Notes under the pieces: generated by a model
What the model was told of the DNA's origin: nothing
The model's input: the letters and a program-made list of their open reading frames with translations, nothing else
The model's database searches: none
Position numbers and translations under genes: made by a program
Assembly (NCBI GenBank): GCA_003999685.1
Contig: CP021231.1
Span: forward strand, 806,001 to 870,000
Source of the DNA: Taiwanofungus camphoratus
Taxonomy: Eukaryota; Basidiomycota; Agaricomycetes; Polyporales; Taiwanofungaceae
DNA: 64,000 bases
Direction of reading: 5' to 3'
In this document: one piece after another, positions 1 to 11,879 of the stretch
How positions within the stretch are numbered: the first letter of the stretch is position 1
How the letters are laid out: every line of letters starts with the position of its first letter

Positions 1-254
1 CAACAGCAGTGTTGCGTCTGCTAATGGTCCCCTCAGGTCTCTGACATATCTGGCCGCATGTTCCTCTGTTGCTGGTCGACGGACGCCCTGAGTATTGTCT
101 GCTAACCTACGGAGCTCCTGTGAAATGTATCAACGCCCATGTCCAGGCTCACGTTGTTGGGAAGCTGCGCGTTCAATTCGAGGTCGACACAGGGAAAGGC
201 TATGCAAGCATTCTTGCACTCCGCGTAGTTCGCATCCGCTGGCACTACATCCTA
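1..254 (-). CDS. Possible partial gene of unknown function running off the left edge
   Basis: On the minus strand two stretches read open in a compatible frame. Positions about 254 to 153 give a Cys-containing segment (ECKNAC, then FPCVDLELN). Positions 117 to 1 give a segment containing EEHAARYVRDLRGPLADA. They can be joined in phase 0 by removing 118-152, which has GT and AG ends but is only 35 nt, shorter than every other intron modelled here. Without that splice the frame meets a stop. The product is not recognised. It may be a real gene with an unusually short intron or a decayed remnant, and sequence to the left of the window is needed to decide. Confidence 0.25.
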
Positions 255-909
255 GAGTGAGGCCCGCCTTGATGTCGACCCAGAAGTGGTGCCTTGAATC
301 GGCTATGTATTCCGTGCGGGAGCGTCCAGGTAGGATGTCTGTGTTGGTGCACTTTTCTACTACATGGGGACTGAATTCTCGGTCATTGGTCTAGGACCGC
401 TGAAGTGGAGGCGCGGATGTGCCCCGGGGAGATTGTGAAGTCAAGCATCTCACTAACAGCGGCCACAGATATGTTGCTTCGGTAAGAGTTTGTTCTCGAC
501 ACGGCAGGGCGGGGGCATGTTCCGGCTGGTGCCACTCGCGCACTAGTATCAAAGCGAAGGTATTTGGAATACGCAGCCTCAAAGCACACTCGATCACAAA
601 CAGTTTGATCGCGGTGATTCGCGGAATAAAGGATCCTTTGTGGAGGTGAGTGTGATGATGTATTAGTAGGGTTCTTCACAGGCCAAGGCGTATAGACATG
701 GCGACGGAACGTGGTATTCGAGTTTTGTGGGTGCTCTTTGTGCGCACGTATAATTTACAGTTTGACTTCCGCGATCACTTCCGTTTGTCTCTCCCACTTA
801 AAATGGCCTCCTTCCTTCATCCTTCGCTTCCCACATCATCATCCTAATCCAATCAATCTAACGCCTTACGCCTTACGCCTTTCGAACTTGGACGCTTCAT
901 CTTATTCCG
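255..909. other. Intergenic stretch upstream of the zinc-finger gene
   Basis: I see no convincing exon chain here. Several short frames exist on both strands, but none has recognisable motifs. The part from about 770 to 909 is rich in CT and short AT words and probably holds the 5' leader of the zinc-finger gene that starts at 910. Confidence 0.4.
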
Positions 910-2617
910 ATGTCTAACACAATCTATAACTCAATGCAAGGGACCTCGGCCTCTGACGATATATCAGAGTCTGCCGCCTTCGACCGGTCGGTAATCCCAA
1001 GTATTTGTTTTTTACAGTGCATATTCAATCCGACTCTGTGATATTCTAGATGGTTTTCTGAACTTACGGAGTTGGTTCTGAGTTTTGAGGTGCCAACGAC
1101 CGCGGGCTCCGACTTGTCATCGGAGTCTGTTGCATTCGAAAGGTTGGTATCTCAAAGTATTTGTCCTTTACAACATGTACTCAATCTTGGTCTGTGACAT
1201 TTCAGGTGGTTCCGCGAGTTCACGGAAACACCTATCAGGGAGAATGCGTATGTACCATTCGCTATGCCCTGGCTGGCCACATCGACGGGACTGTTAACTC
1301 ATCCGCCTTTACCCTTGCAGGTTCGAATACACGAGCGTCACGGGCCCTTGTGGATCGTGCGTATCGTTCCTGCTATATTTTATACATATCACTGAAGCGG
1401 AACTTTGTTGTTCATCACTATTACTTCCAATTACATACAGTGGAGTGGGGCAGGTTTTCGATCGCGAGTATGAGGCGGCGGGTGCGCTTCTCGACGAGCT
1501 GGCGAACCTTGACGCTCCGCTTCCGCCAGTTCCCGGGAGCATCATGCCTCAACAAGCCACAGGCACGTATGAGTGGTGAGTGCACTGTCTAGTCTCGTCG
1601 GATGAGTCTGATTACAATGTCAGGGATCCAAGTTTCGGACTTGCAGGTGGTCCGACATTTGACCTTCGCAGTATTGACTGGCCGGTGGCCACCACCACTG
1701 AAGACCAAGGCATGTTGTATCAATGGCTGGCGGAGCCCTTCCCCGCTCCGTTGGTGCCGTCCCAGGCGCCGATGCACCACGAGGTATTTGCCATGGCGCC
1801 AGACCCGTCCCTGATGACTGCGGCGCCGCAGGGGGCGGCATATGTCGGACCCCAGAGCTCGGTCGCATGGGAGGTCCCCGAAGGCGCACTGGACTCCACA
1901 TTTGGCCCACCAGCGGCCCCGCGGCCAGCAAGGCAGCCCAGAACGAAACGCACGAAGCGGACGCGTGCCCCCGACGTCGACACGGGACCGGCTGCTGGCC
2001 CCAGTGAGCCAGCGAGACGCCGCCGCCGCAGGAACGACGGGACTGCGGTAGCGGTGGCCGCTCCCCCTCCGCCCTCTCCCGTACCTGCACATCCTGTTGC
2101 CGGGTCGTCGACGGCGCACCATAACAACATCGCCGCGCCTCCTCCTTCTCCTCCCGTACCTGCACAGCCCGTCGCGGGGCCGTCGACAGAGCCTTTGGAT
2201 GGTGTGAAGCAATGCAGCTGGCGGGGGTGCGCGACGCAGGTCTCCCGGGACACGGCGTGGAGGCACTTCCAGGACGCACACATGGGGGAGGCGCACAACG
2301 GCAGGATCGCCTGCCAGCACGCGGCGTGTACGGGCAAGACGAACGGGAGCGACATGGGCGTCGGCAACGTGAGGCGACACTACGAGGCCGACCTGGGCTT
2401 CCGGAGTTTCAAGTGCCCGCACTGCGGCGCGGTGTTCAAGCGCAGGGACATGTTCAACAGGCATCTCGAGCGCCATTGCCATGTGTGCCCGCACTGCTCA
2501 GTGGGCTTCAGCTCGTCCAATGCGAGGATCGAGCACGCCAATACATGCTCCAGACGACCTGGCAGTCAAAGACAACCTGCAGCAGACTTGGTACCCAGAG
2601 GTGCTGACATTGGGTGA
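910..2617 (+). CDS. C2H2 zinc-finger protein, probable DNA-binding regulator
   Basis: Six exons fit in frame: 910-986, 1050-1142, 1206-1247, 1321-1356, 1441-1575 and 1624-2617, giving 458 residues. The middle is a Pro/Ala-rich, low-complexity region with basic patches (KRTKRTR, RRRRRR) that could serve nuclear import. Cys/His pairs cluster in the last 140 residues: CSWRGC with HFQDAH, CQHAAC with a downstream His, a clear CPHC...H...H finger with FKRRDMFNRHLERH, and a final CPHC with a distal His and Cys. This layout is common in Agaricomycete regulators. The first two exons encode a duplicated module (AFDRWFSELTE and AFERWFREFTE) with homologous introns. Target genes cannot be inferred. The ATG at 910 was chosen because it opens the frame spliced to the next exon. 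Confidence 0.7.
955..1227 (+). repeat. Two-copy tandem duplication of an exon-intron-exon module
   Basis: Positions 955-1071 and 1111-1227 align over their full length. Each has an SES-A-AF-(D/E)-R coding end, a phase-2 intron, then a WF-x-E-(L/F)-TE coding start. The introns also align (shared AAGTATTTG, then TTTACA, then CTCTGTGA or TCTGTGAC before the acceptor). The copies have diverged at many positions. The duplication therefore copied the intron along with the coding sequence and kept the frame. Confidence 0.7.
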
Positions 2618-2729
2618 TAGGGTTCTCTAGCGATACTGTATGCTGATGTGCCGCTCAAGGTTGCGAAATTCCTGAGCCTGAACCGTGTCTGCTGGTTTCT
2701 GCCGTCGCAAGCCACCGTCACGCTCCCCT

Positions 2730-3390
2730 CGCATCTCGCTTGTGTTCTCCGCCTGTGCCGCTCGTCTTCGACACTTTGCTGGCGTACTGCTGTGCTCGTT
2801 CTCTATCTCGGTGCTTCCTCTTTTCGCCGACGTGTTCTTGACTTTGCACTGCTGTTCCTTCTTGCCGCTGTGCCGGCGCTCCTCCGTGCTGTTACCTCTC
2901 GCCTTCGTGCTTGCTATCGCCCCACTGCGCTCGCTCTCCATCTCGGTCGCCTCTCGCTGATGCGGTTTCCACGCTCTGACGCTATTCTTTGTCGCTCTGC
3001 TGGCATACCACTGTGCGCTCTCTCCATCTCTGTACTGGCGCCTACCGCCTAGTGTTTCACACGCTCCAATTTTGTTCTTCGTCGCTTTGCTGTCGTGTCG
3101 CTGTGGTCGTTCTTGATCTCGGTGCTACCGCTTCTCGCCAACGTGTTCCCAACGCTTCAATGTTATCCTTCGTCGCTCTGCTGTCAACCCGCTGGGCTCG
3201 CTCTCCTTCTTGGTGTTGCTGCTTCTCGCCCACACGTTTCCAACGCTGCAATGCTATTCTTTGTCGTGTTGCTGTAGTGTTGCTGCGCACTTTCTTCTCT
3301 GTCTCGGTGCCCTCTTGCCTGCGCGCGTTCGCACTGCACTGCTATTCTTCGTCGCGCCGCTGTGTTCGCTTTCCATTTTGCTCTCGCTCT
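2730..3390 (+). repeat. Degenerate tandem repeat, unit about 90 bp, pyrimidine-rich
   Basis: Successive units begin with a variant of GCTCTCCATCTCGGTG, continue through CGCTTCTCGCCAACGTGTT and CCAACGCTGCAATGCTATT, and end in CTTCGTCGCTCTGCTGTC. Unit starts lie near 2796, 2930, 3017, 3109, 3199, 3289 and 3366, so the spacing is about 90 bp in the clearest part (3017-3289). The units share an open reading phase for some distance, producing several overlapping hydrophobic frames on this strand. No start context or conserved protein motif supports them as genes. The array begins about 110 bp after the zinc-finger stop codon, so it may form that gene's 3' UTR. Confidence 0.7.
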
Positions 3391-3527
3391 AAGCCTGTAT
3401 CATTACCTCACCATCTGATTCCTGTAGCATAGTTCCTGTATCCGTAGTCGCTGCCGGACCGTCTCTGTATCGCTAGCGCTCTCCCTTGTCCTCTCTGTAT
3501 TTTAGTATTGGTGTGATGTTGTTGCTG

Positions 3528-3742
3528 TAGCATTTCATTCGTGTGTAGCACATGTATTAGTCTCTTGGGTGCTTTTGTATCTCTATCGCTTAAATTGTAG
3601 AGTGCTTTAGTTGTACCTGCTTTTGGTATCTTTGCAGTCTTGTAGTAGCATCTCGTTCGTGTGTAGTATCAGTATTGGTTTCTGTAGGGTGCTTTTGTAT
3701 CGCTATCATTTAGACTGTGGCACTGTGGTTGTATCTGCAGCC
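3528..3742 (+). repeat. Direct repeat of two diverged copies about 118 bp apart
   Basis: The segment starting near 3528 (GTAGCATTTCATTCGTGTGT, then GGGTGCTTTTGTATCTCTATC, ending GTTGTACCTGC) recurs starting near 3646 (GTAGCATCTCGTTCGTGTGT, then GGGTGCTTTTGTATCGCTATC, ending GTTGTATCTGC). It directly follows the 90-bp array but has a different unit. Confidence 0.65.
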
Positions 3743-4827
3743 TTTTGACATCCCCGTCATCATTATCCTACCTTAGCGAGGAGCCTGGGTAAATGGAGGG
3801 CATGTACCACACAGTGCCACTATGTTCTTAAATGACTTGTTGTCGCAAGATCGGAGACGCCATAGATCGGCTGCGGCTGGCACACAGCAGAACGACTCGC
3901 TCAATATGAAATACCTGCTGGGTCGCAGCCGAGCTCAGCAACAGGCGACTAAGGCCGGCTGCACCATCGTCGCAGCCGCACCGGGAAGTAGTCTCGAAAC
4001 TAGCCGTTCGGAGCTGAATTTCTGCGCGACGAGACGCTCCTGAACGTCTGGTGGCTTTGCCCCCGTGACACCTGGGTCGGTGACATCTTGCTGCAGAGGG
4101 GGCTTAGCTGGATGTCCGTGTGCTGTCCCTACTGGTAATAAACTTGTTGGTTGCCTGCTAGGATATGCCCATCTCATCCTCGACTACATCAGGTGGCCAT
4201 TGTCTGTCGCGCTTACAGCAGAAAGAAATACGAAAAAATCTATAGGCTAAAGACATAGCTCATAACTCAAAATTCCGCGACCATTGAGCTGTATGGAACT
4301 GAACATACTTGCTTAGATAAGCAACATGATACAATTACTTTAGTAGCAAGCAACTGCATTAATTATGTTTATATTCAGTACCTATCATGTAACTAATGTC
4401 TTAACAAACACTTGTCCACACATGGGCATATCTTACAAGAATTCTGCCAACTGGCACGGCAACTGCCGGGTTGGCAGAAATGGCCGGCTTGATGGCAGAC
4501 TTCTGCCCACAACGTCGACTTTTCGGGGTGCCTAGCACTGGAGCTCTACCGGGATTTTCAGGGGTCCTGTCGTACCTGACCCGAACTGTGGTGCACCTCA
4601 TTGACCCTCGGGTTCAGGTGCAGGTTCAGCTCTCAAGAAAGTTTCGAACCTGTTCAGGGCAAAAATCGCCTGAACCGAACCCGAACCGCACATCGGTGAC
4701 TTTACCCGCGCTACACGCTCCAACAGCGCACTCTCCCTCTCGTATACCCCCCACTACACTCTTCCCCCGTCCTAGCACCAGCAATCACACAATCCAGCAA
4801 GCACACCGCCATCAAAACAAGGCATAG
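3743..4827. other. Intergenic stretch before the oxysterol-binding protein gene
   Basis: No exon chain or known motif was found. Positions 4200-4400 are AT-rich. Positions 4720-4827 are rich in CA and CCC words, as expected of a 5' leader, and end at the ATG at 4828. Confidence 0.4.
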
Positions 4828-7512
4828 ATGGACACGCCGCCGAGCGAGCAAGTGGGCGAGGCACGTATCCGCAAATGTATGTATCCCCCGCGCCCGCGTC
4901 TGATGCTCTCTCCCCTCCCTTCCTTCTCCTTCTCCTCTTCCTCGTTCTCTTCGTCTCACAGGCCGTGCCCGCAGCCCAGAAGAGCAGCTGGGCCTCCTTC
5001 CTTAAAGCGTGCGTCCCCTCCCCTTCCCCCCGCTCCGCCACCCAGCCGCCTCGAGCCACACCCAGAGCCAGAGCTAGAGCCAGATTTGCCTGGTGCCTCC
5101 TACAGTGATGGCCGTTCTCCCTCTGGCGTCGAAGCAACAATTGAGTGCCCTGCGCTGACTGCGATTGCGTCCCCAGCATTGCCGCCTTCTCCGGCGACCT
5201 CTCGTCCCTCACCGCCCCGCCCTTCATCCTCTCCCCCATCTCCCTCACAGAGTTCCCCGGTACGTCCTCCCGCTCCCTGTTGCTTCCCCTCATTGCCCGC
5301 GCTCATCGGGCATTTTCCTGGTATGTTTCTCGCTCGCTCGGTTGGTTGGTCCGGACCTCGCCATCGCGCATTCTCCTCCTGTCGCACCGTCGGCCATTGG
5401 GCCTCGGTCATTGATCCCGCCACGGCGCTGTGGTGCCTGCCGCGTCCTTGGATGCCGCCTTCTCCTGCCGCCCGCCATCTCGTGCTCCCCGTAATGTGAT
5501 ACGATGTGATGCGATCCGATGCACTCCGCCCGGCAGCCTACTGGTGCGAGCGCCCCGAGCTCTTCGCGAACATCGCGGACGCGCAGACGAACGAGGAGCG
5601 CGCCATACTCATCCTCAAGTGGTTCATCGTGCGTCGTCTGCCCCCCCCCTTGTCTCGCGCTGCATGTCGCTGACGCCGTCGTCGTGCCCCGTGCTGCGCT
5701 TGATGTCCGACACGCCACAGAGCACACTCAAGGGCCAATACACGTCGCGCAACGAGAAGCTTGGCTCGGAAAAGAAGTGCGTGGGTCTACCTGTCTTCTG
5801 TCGTCTCCCTTCCGCCTCTTCCCTTTCTCCCTCCTCTGTCTCCTTCTCTACCCCCCTCTTCTACCTTCTGGCTTCCTTCTCCCTTCCTGCTCTGCGCTGT
5901 CTCCTCCCTCTTCTTTTCCCTCCTTCCTCTCGTCCCCCTTTTCTGTCGTCCGCCTGCGGTCTTGCCTTGCTGACTATACCGTTTGTCATGGTTTGCAGGC
6001 CGCTGAACCCCGTGCTGGGCGAGTGAGTGTCCTTCCTATGTCTTGTGGCCTGTTTCCTTTTCTTTTTTTGTTACTGTTACTATCCCTGTCACTGTCACTC
6101 CCCCTGTCTGTTCTCATTCTTGTTTCTGGTCTGTGTTCCCGTGTCTGTCTCATGTCATTGTGACATCACGCTGCCGCTAACCTGTGCTCCATCCTACCCC
6201 TCCTCGTGCCCCTTCTTTTCCGCCCACCCAACTGTCCGCCCCCTCACCGGCTCGTCCCCCGCTCACGCGTCCCTCCCCACGCAGGCTGTTCTATGGGTAC
6301 TGGCCGGACATCGGTGGGCGCGGGCGCACGGACCTCATCGTAGAGCAGGTGTCGCACCACCCGCCGATCACGGCGTACTACATCGCGAACCCCGCACGGG
6401 GCATCGCGCTGCAGGGGCATAATGCACAAAAGACGAGCTTCAGCGGTACGTACGCAACTTGGTGTCTTGCGATGGCCGGCTTTGGTGATGATCTCTTTGC
6501 CCCTCGCCCTCATGCCGTGGATGTTCCTTCTCTCGCTCGCTCGCATGCACACGCCCTCCCCCCGCCACGCACATGTCTGACCTCCACCGAATCGGCCGCG
6601 CACAGGCGGAAGCATCATCGTGAAGCAGATCGGGCACGCGGTCCTCACAGTCGACCTGGCCGGCAGCGGGAAGGAGGAGTTCCTGATCACGTTCCCGCGC
6701 CTGCGCATTGACGGCCTGTGGTATGGGTCGCCGTACATCGAGCTCAGCGACACGAGCTACATCCAGAGTTCGACCGGGTGGCTCAGTACGGTGCGTGGTT
6801 TCGCCAGGTATGGGCGAGCGTAGATGTTAACTCTGACGTTGACGTGCCTGCCCGCATCGCACATCCCATGCCGCCGACGACGCTGACCCCCGCGCACAGA
6901 TCGAATACAAGGGCAAGGGCTACTTCACGGGCAAATCGCATTCATTCAAGGCGACGCTCTCGCCACCGGGGAGCGCGGTGCCCGCGCACACGTTCGAGGG
7001 CGTGTGGCACATGACGTCGCACAACGTGTACACGGGCGCGCTTTTCACGGACGTGACTGGGCCGAAAGAGGAGGTGGCGACCGCGCCGGTGGAGGAGCAG
7101 GACGAGTGGGAGAGCCGCCGGCTGTGGCGCTGGGTTGCGAAGGGCATCCGCGATGGCGACTACGATGCGGCGAGCCGGGAGAAGAGCAAGATCGAGGTGC
7201 GTGCGCGGTTCTCGCCCGGGCCTGGGCTGAGGGCTGATACGCCGGCGTGCGTTTGTTTTTCTAGAACGAGCAGAGGCAGAGACGGAAAGACGAGCAGGCG
7301 GCGGGGACGGTGTGGCCGCTGAAGCACTTTGACCACATCGACGCGGACCCGATCTGTGCGTCCCTCCTTCCGCTCTTCTCCTCACGTCCCCTTTCTCACT
7401 TTTCACTCTTCGTTCGTTGTACGTTTGTGCAGACGAGCGCCTCGGGCGGCTGTTCAAGGCAAGTCCGCCGACGGAGGACGCGTACGTGTACAAGCACAAC
7501 TACGGGACGTAG
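4828..7512 (+). CDS. Oxysterol-binding protein, Osh4/Kes1 type
   Basis: Eleven exons fit exactly: 4828-4876, 4975-5008, 5177-5259, 5537-5628, 5721-5776, 5999-6022, 6285-6445, 6606-6790, 6900-7196, 7265-7355 and 7433-7512. The product is 383 residues with no PH, ankyrin or FFAT part, matching the short Osh4/Kes1 class of lipid-transfer proteins that exchange sterol and PI4P between ER and Golgi-type membranes. The family signature EQVSHHPP is intact, followed by ITAYY; KPLNPVLGE (sterol-pocket entrance) and FEGVWH are also present. The C-terminal part is charged (EKSKIE, then NEQRQRRKDEQ) and ends in a YVYKHNYGT-like tail. The introns are strongly pyrimidine-rich. The first exon is the least certain: an in-frame ATG at 4875 could be used if the first intron were retained, but that would add an intron-like hydrophobic run. 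Confidence 0.92.
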
Positions 7513-8138
7513 CGCTGTGCAGGAGGCTGCGGGGTCGTCGTGCGCGACAGGGACGCTGCGCCGGCCGGCCTGTATTCTAGATGTGTACTCGTAATGATTG
7601 ACGCGTGGGCTTTCTTGGCGCGGGGGCGCGAATGGAGCACCTGAAGGCCCTGGCATACCCTCGTCGCCTTATTCCATGTCGAACACTAGTACTGGAGCGT
7701 CTTTCATGAGATGGACGTGTTCTTCGTTCTGTCTTCTAGCACTGGCAGGACTTGGGCGGGAGTACAGAACATGACCGTGCGGCGACCGACGCGCGAGAGC
7801 CAGATCAGGTGATCGCGATTTGTGAAGAATGTGTACCTCGTTAGGAGGGGAGTGAATGGCGTGGAAGCAGATGCGCAACCTCGTCTGGTCATATGTGTTC
7901 ATAAGGGTCTGAGCGAACATCCCACGCCGTCGTCTCGAAGAATGAAGGAAACTTGAGTAACTTCAGTAACAACTGCAGTGCGTAGTATGTGCGGGCCTAT
8001 CTGGTATCCTAAGCACAGTCCATTTCGCTCTAACAGCTCCTTGCTATGATTTCACACTCTATACACACAATAAAACTATCTTGCAATTGCTAACTTAAAT
8101 TATATTCTGTGCTCAAGACCCGACAAACAAGACATGCA
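7513..8138. other. Convergent intergenic region between OSBP and LeuRS genes
   Basis: Two genes end facing each other here. No supported gene was seen. The stretch from about 8040 to 8105 is AT-rich and probably contains overlapping 3' UTR and polyadenylation signals (for example AATAAAA near 8070 on the plus strand). Confidence 0.4.
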
Positions 8139-11100
8139 TCAGACATTGCGGTACTCAAACGCCGGACTGCCCGGCTCTGCACTCTCGACGATGAGCAGAC
8201 TGTAGCCCTCGCCAGCCTTGGCCTTCGCGTCGTCGGCGAACATGATCTCCGCATCGACCAGGTTCAAGGTCTTCTTCAGGTAGGGCAAGATCTCCTCCAG
8301 CACTTTGACTTCAGAGAAGGGGAGGGTACGATTGAACGCAGTCTCCGCGCCGAACTGTGCCATCCGTTTCTGAAGGGCAAAACGAATCTGAAGTGAGTTC
8401 CATGCCCTATCTCCGAGCGAAGGCCCGTACCTTGAACGCCTGCACGAACGGCATCGCGCGCTTGTCCTTGATCAGCCCCCGCTGCGTCAAGAGCTCCCGC
8501 ACCTTCGCGTCGTCCACCTTGTCCGCCAGGGGCGCATACGCGTCCCGGACGACCTGCACGCACTGGTCCTGCCACGCCGGGAAGCTCGTCGCGATGTAGA
8601 TGCGGACGGCACGCGGCTTCGTCGGGTCGTACGGCGCCTGGCCCTGCTTGCCCTTGTTCATCTTCTTCAGCAGCGACAGCTCCGCGTCGCGCATCGTCTT
8701 GATCGTGCCGCGCATGTATGCGCCTGCGTCGATGACGCTGCGGTCGACGGGCCGCGTGACCTCCGGCCAGCGCGCGAGATGCACGGACTTGGGCTCCTTG
8801 AGGATGGTCGTCCAGATGTGTTCGGCGAAGTGGGGCGCGATGGGTGTGATGAGGAGGACGGAGACGCGGATCCACCATCGGACGAGTTCCCCGTGCATGC
8901 CGACATCGGAGGTGACCTCGCGGTACCAGTCACGAGCGGTTTGCAATTCGTAGAACCCATACTTTAGTGCATCTTTGTAATGCGTACTGTCAGACTGGTG
9001 GGTGAGAAATCACGCATGGAAGTTGTGTATAGACACCTTACTCTTCGTAGCAGCGTTTAGTGATGTTAATCAGGTCGTTGACTTCTTCCTCGAAGATACG
9101 ATCGTGGTAATTGCGAGGACCTTGTCGCAACTTGGATTCCTCTTGAATCATCTCCTAATATTATAACCGAGATGAGATCCTGATCTACAGTAATACATTG
9201 ACCCACCTCAGACCATCCAATCAAAGTGTGTAGTCGAAGAATGTTGGCATTCGCAGTCTTCTCATCGAAGTTAGCATCCTCGATACCATCCCCAGCATCC
9301 GCCAAGCACAACCGAGATGCGTCAGCGCCGAACTTCTCCACGCACTGCCGCATAGTCATTGAGTTGCCCTTGCTCTTTGACATTTTCTGCCCATTGACCA
9401 TTAAGTGACCATTCGTCCGCATGCTCAAGGGCCATTTGTCTTCTGGGAAGAGCGCGGCGTGGTTGTATATGCAGAACGTCAGATGGTTCGGGATAAGATC
9501 CTTTCCGGATGACCGAATGTCAAAGGGATAGAAGTATTCAAATTCCCGCTTCATGGTGTCAATCTTCTCCTTGGGTACTGTTGCTGACTCAGGCCACGGT
9601 CCATTGCAGAAGAGATACTCCCATATTTCATCAGTCATTTGGTCCGGAGTGATGTTCAATGTCCCCGGTACGCTGCCATCGAATTTACCTGGCCGACAGG
9701 TCAGTCAGAAAGGAGGACTGTTCTTATTATACGCACCCTGAAGGAAGTGCGCAACGGTGTAGTAAGCCATATAGATCGTCGAGTCACTCAGACTTTCCAC
9801 CAAGAACTGGGGATCCCAGGGGACCTTGGAACCCAGTCCATACGTTCTGGCACACGCCCATTGGTTGAGCCATGCCAGTACACCTTCGAACCCATTCCGA
9901 GTCTCGCTGTTGTAAGTCTCCATCTTGGCTACCAATCTAAGGTTCACGTGAGCGTTGCTTTTGGTCGAGTAAAGCGAAAAGGCGTACTTTTCGGCCTGAG
10001 CCCTCCAAGAAGGTTCGCCGTAGTCCAAGTACCACTGGTCCATCAATGCGACAACGCACTCATCCGAGCTACGCGAAACGACCAACCCTTCTGGCTCCGC
10101 GTACGCAAACGCGAGGCCCTTCTCAATCATTCTCGCGCGCACCTTCGGCTTCGCATCCTGTACAGACTCGCCTTTGAACTCGCCAATGATCATCGTGCCC
10201 TGGTAGAAGCCGTCCTTGTACGCGATCTCCTTCGCTTCCGCCAGTTGCTTCGTGTCCTTTTGCGACTGGATCTTGAGTTGTTTGACTACTGCAGGCGCGA
10301 TCATGTCACCATATGTCGGAGAGGAGATCACGGGGACAGGATCGATCGCAACCCATGAGGAGTCAATATTATAACGCTCGGGCTTTTTGCGCAGATCCAT
10401 CAAGGTAGCGAAGTCATCAGGCGAATCAGATGGGACGGAAGTTACAACACCAGTGCCCTGTAGATATGCATAGTCAGAATATCACGGACGAAAGTGACTA
10501 GACAATATTACAAGCTCACCTTTGTTGGCAATACGTTTTCCATGGGCAAGACATAGACTTCTGTGTTGACTGCGAATGGGGCCTTGATCTTCGTCCCCAC
10601 AAGTAGTGAACCGTCAATCTCGAGCAGCTGGTTTACCTGTCCGCGTACTGCAGTGATGCCTTGGAATGTCATGTTTCGAGCAGCTCGGTACGTGCAAACG
10701 AAGGCCTCCTGGTCATTGATTGCGAAAACACCGTACTTGATTCCTGTGCCGACAAAGCAATTTGTCTGACCGTACCTACCCGATTGCTTCAGAAACGAGC
10801 AATTCCAACAGCAGTGACGCTATGCTTACATCGTTTCTGGCCGCAACGTAGCTGCCACCAAAAAGACCTTTCGACTACCGGTTTTACTTTTGATCGCCTC
10901 CCCGGCGGCCTTACTCCAGCTAATGACCTCCATCTTGATCCCAGTATACTCTTGCGGACCGAGAGCCTCACCTTCTGATCGGTCGTGATCCATGCAAGGC
11001 TGGCCGTCCTTGGGACTGTAGATCGTATACCGCTCACCGAACTTGATTTTGCCCAGACTATATAGCTTGTTCACCTGCCACCGTACGAACGAGTCATAGT

Positions 11101-11879
11101 AAGGGTTCGCATCCGTCGTGATGAACGACCGGCGCCAATCTATGCGGGAACCAAAGGAGTTGTTGTCCGACTATTGAGACGTGAGCTAAACATAGGCGGA
11201 GTGCTGCAGGCGCCTCACCATGCAGATTGGTGGGAAGTACTTGAGCCAGTAGTATGGGTCCGCGAATTTCTTGATTTCGGCGCGAGGTATGCCCATGGAC
11301 TCCATGATCTGGAATTGGTACTGCAGACCGGTCGCCTTTGCCGCCACCTTGCCCTTCTTGGCTTTGTCGACGGCTTTTGCAGGGGCCTCTGAGGTAGTAG
11401 CGACTGGTGCAGGTGACTCGTCGTCCGCGACGAAGCCCTCGAAGTCTGCACCGAACATCTCGATCTCGCGTTCAATTTTATCTGAGGCAGCCTGCTCGAT
11501 ATGTATAAGGAATATGCCGCAGAATAAAACATGAGTTAATTACCTTGATCGGCATTCCCGTACAATGGAAAGCATGGGGAAACAAGACCCGCTTGCCCAT
11601 CAGGCGGTGGAATCCAGCAGCGAATTCAATTTTTGAGATGGTGAATGCATGTCCCAAGTGCAGCGAGCCATTCATGTAGGGGAAGGGGAAGCTGCCGAAC
11701 CACTTGGGATACTTTACCCTGATTTCTGCTGACGATAGTCCCGCGGTCTCCTCAGGCGTTGGTGCATTGACCTCGAACAAGTGCTCCGAGGTCCATCGCT
11801 CCTGATATTTCTTCTCCAAAGAGATGAGCAGATCGCGCTTGCTAGTCTGCGCGAGCTCGATTGTAGCGGCAGAAGCCAT
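8139..11879 (-). CDS. LARS1: Leucyl-tRNA synthetase, cytosolic
   Basis: Nine exons fit in frame on the minus strand: 11879-11544, 11491-11219, 11170-10830, 10775-10520, 10457-9737, 9688-9207, 9154-9042, 8986-8431 and 8369-8139. They give 1102 residues, close to the eukaryotic/archaeal cytosolic LeuRS class (yeast Cdc60 is about 1090). The enzyme charges tRNA-Leu with leucine. The class I HIGH signature appears as HLGH in [13 protein letters not shown] near residue 60, and the KMSKS loop is intact in [10 protein letters not shown]. The editing (CP1) domain lies between them, with TLRPETM and YGQTNCFVG. The C-terminal region contains the anticodon-binding helices ([10 protein letters not shown]). 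It is divergent from the ERCC6L2-like gene, with a 465-bp shared upstream region. The start is the ATG at 11879; an ATG nine bases upstream is also in frame. Confidence 0.95.

Noticed and set aside
1589-2494. 301-codon minus-strand frame opposite the zinc-finger exon
   Set aside because: It is Arg/Pro-rich and exactly opposite a well-supported exon with zinc-finger motifs, so it is a GC-driven shadow.
2648-3432. Overlapping 60-147-codon frames read as hydrophobic small proteins
   Set aside because: They lie in the tandem repeat and stay open because the unit is mostly a multiple of three and lacks stop-like words; no start context or conserved motif supports them.
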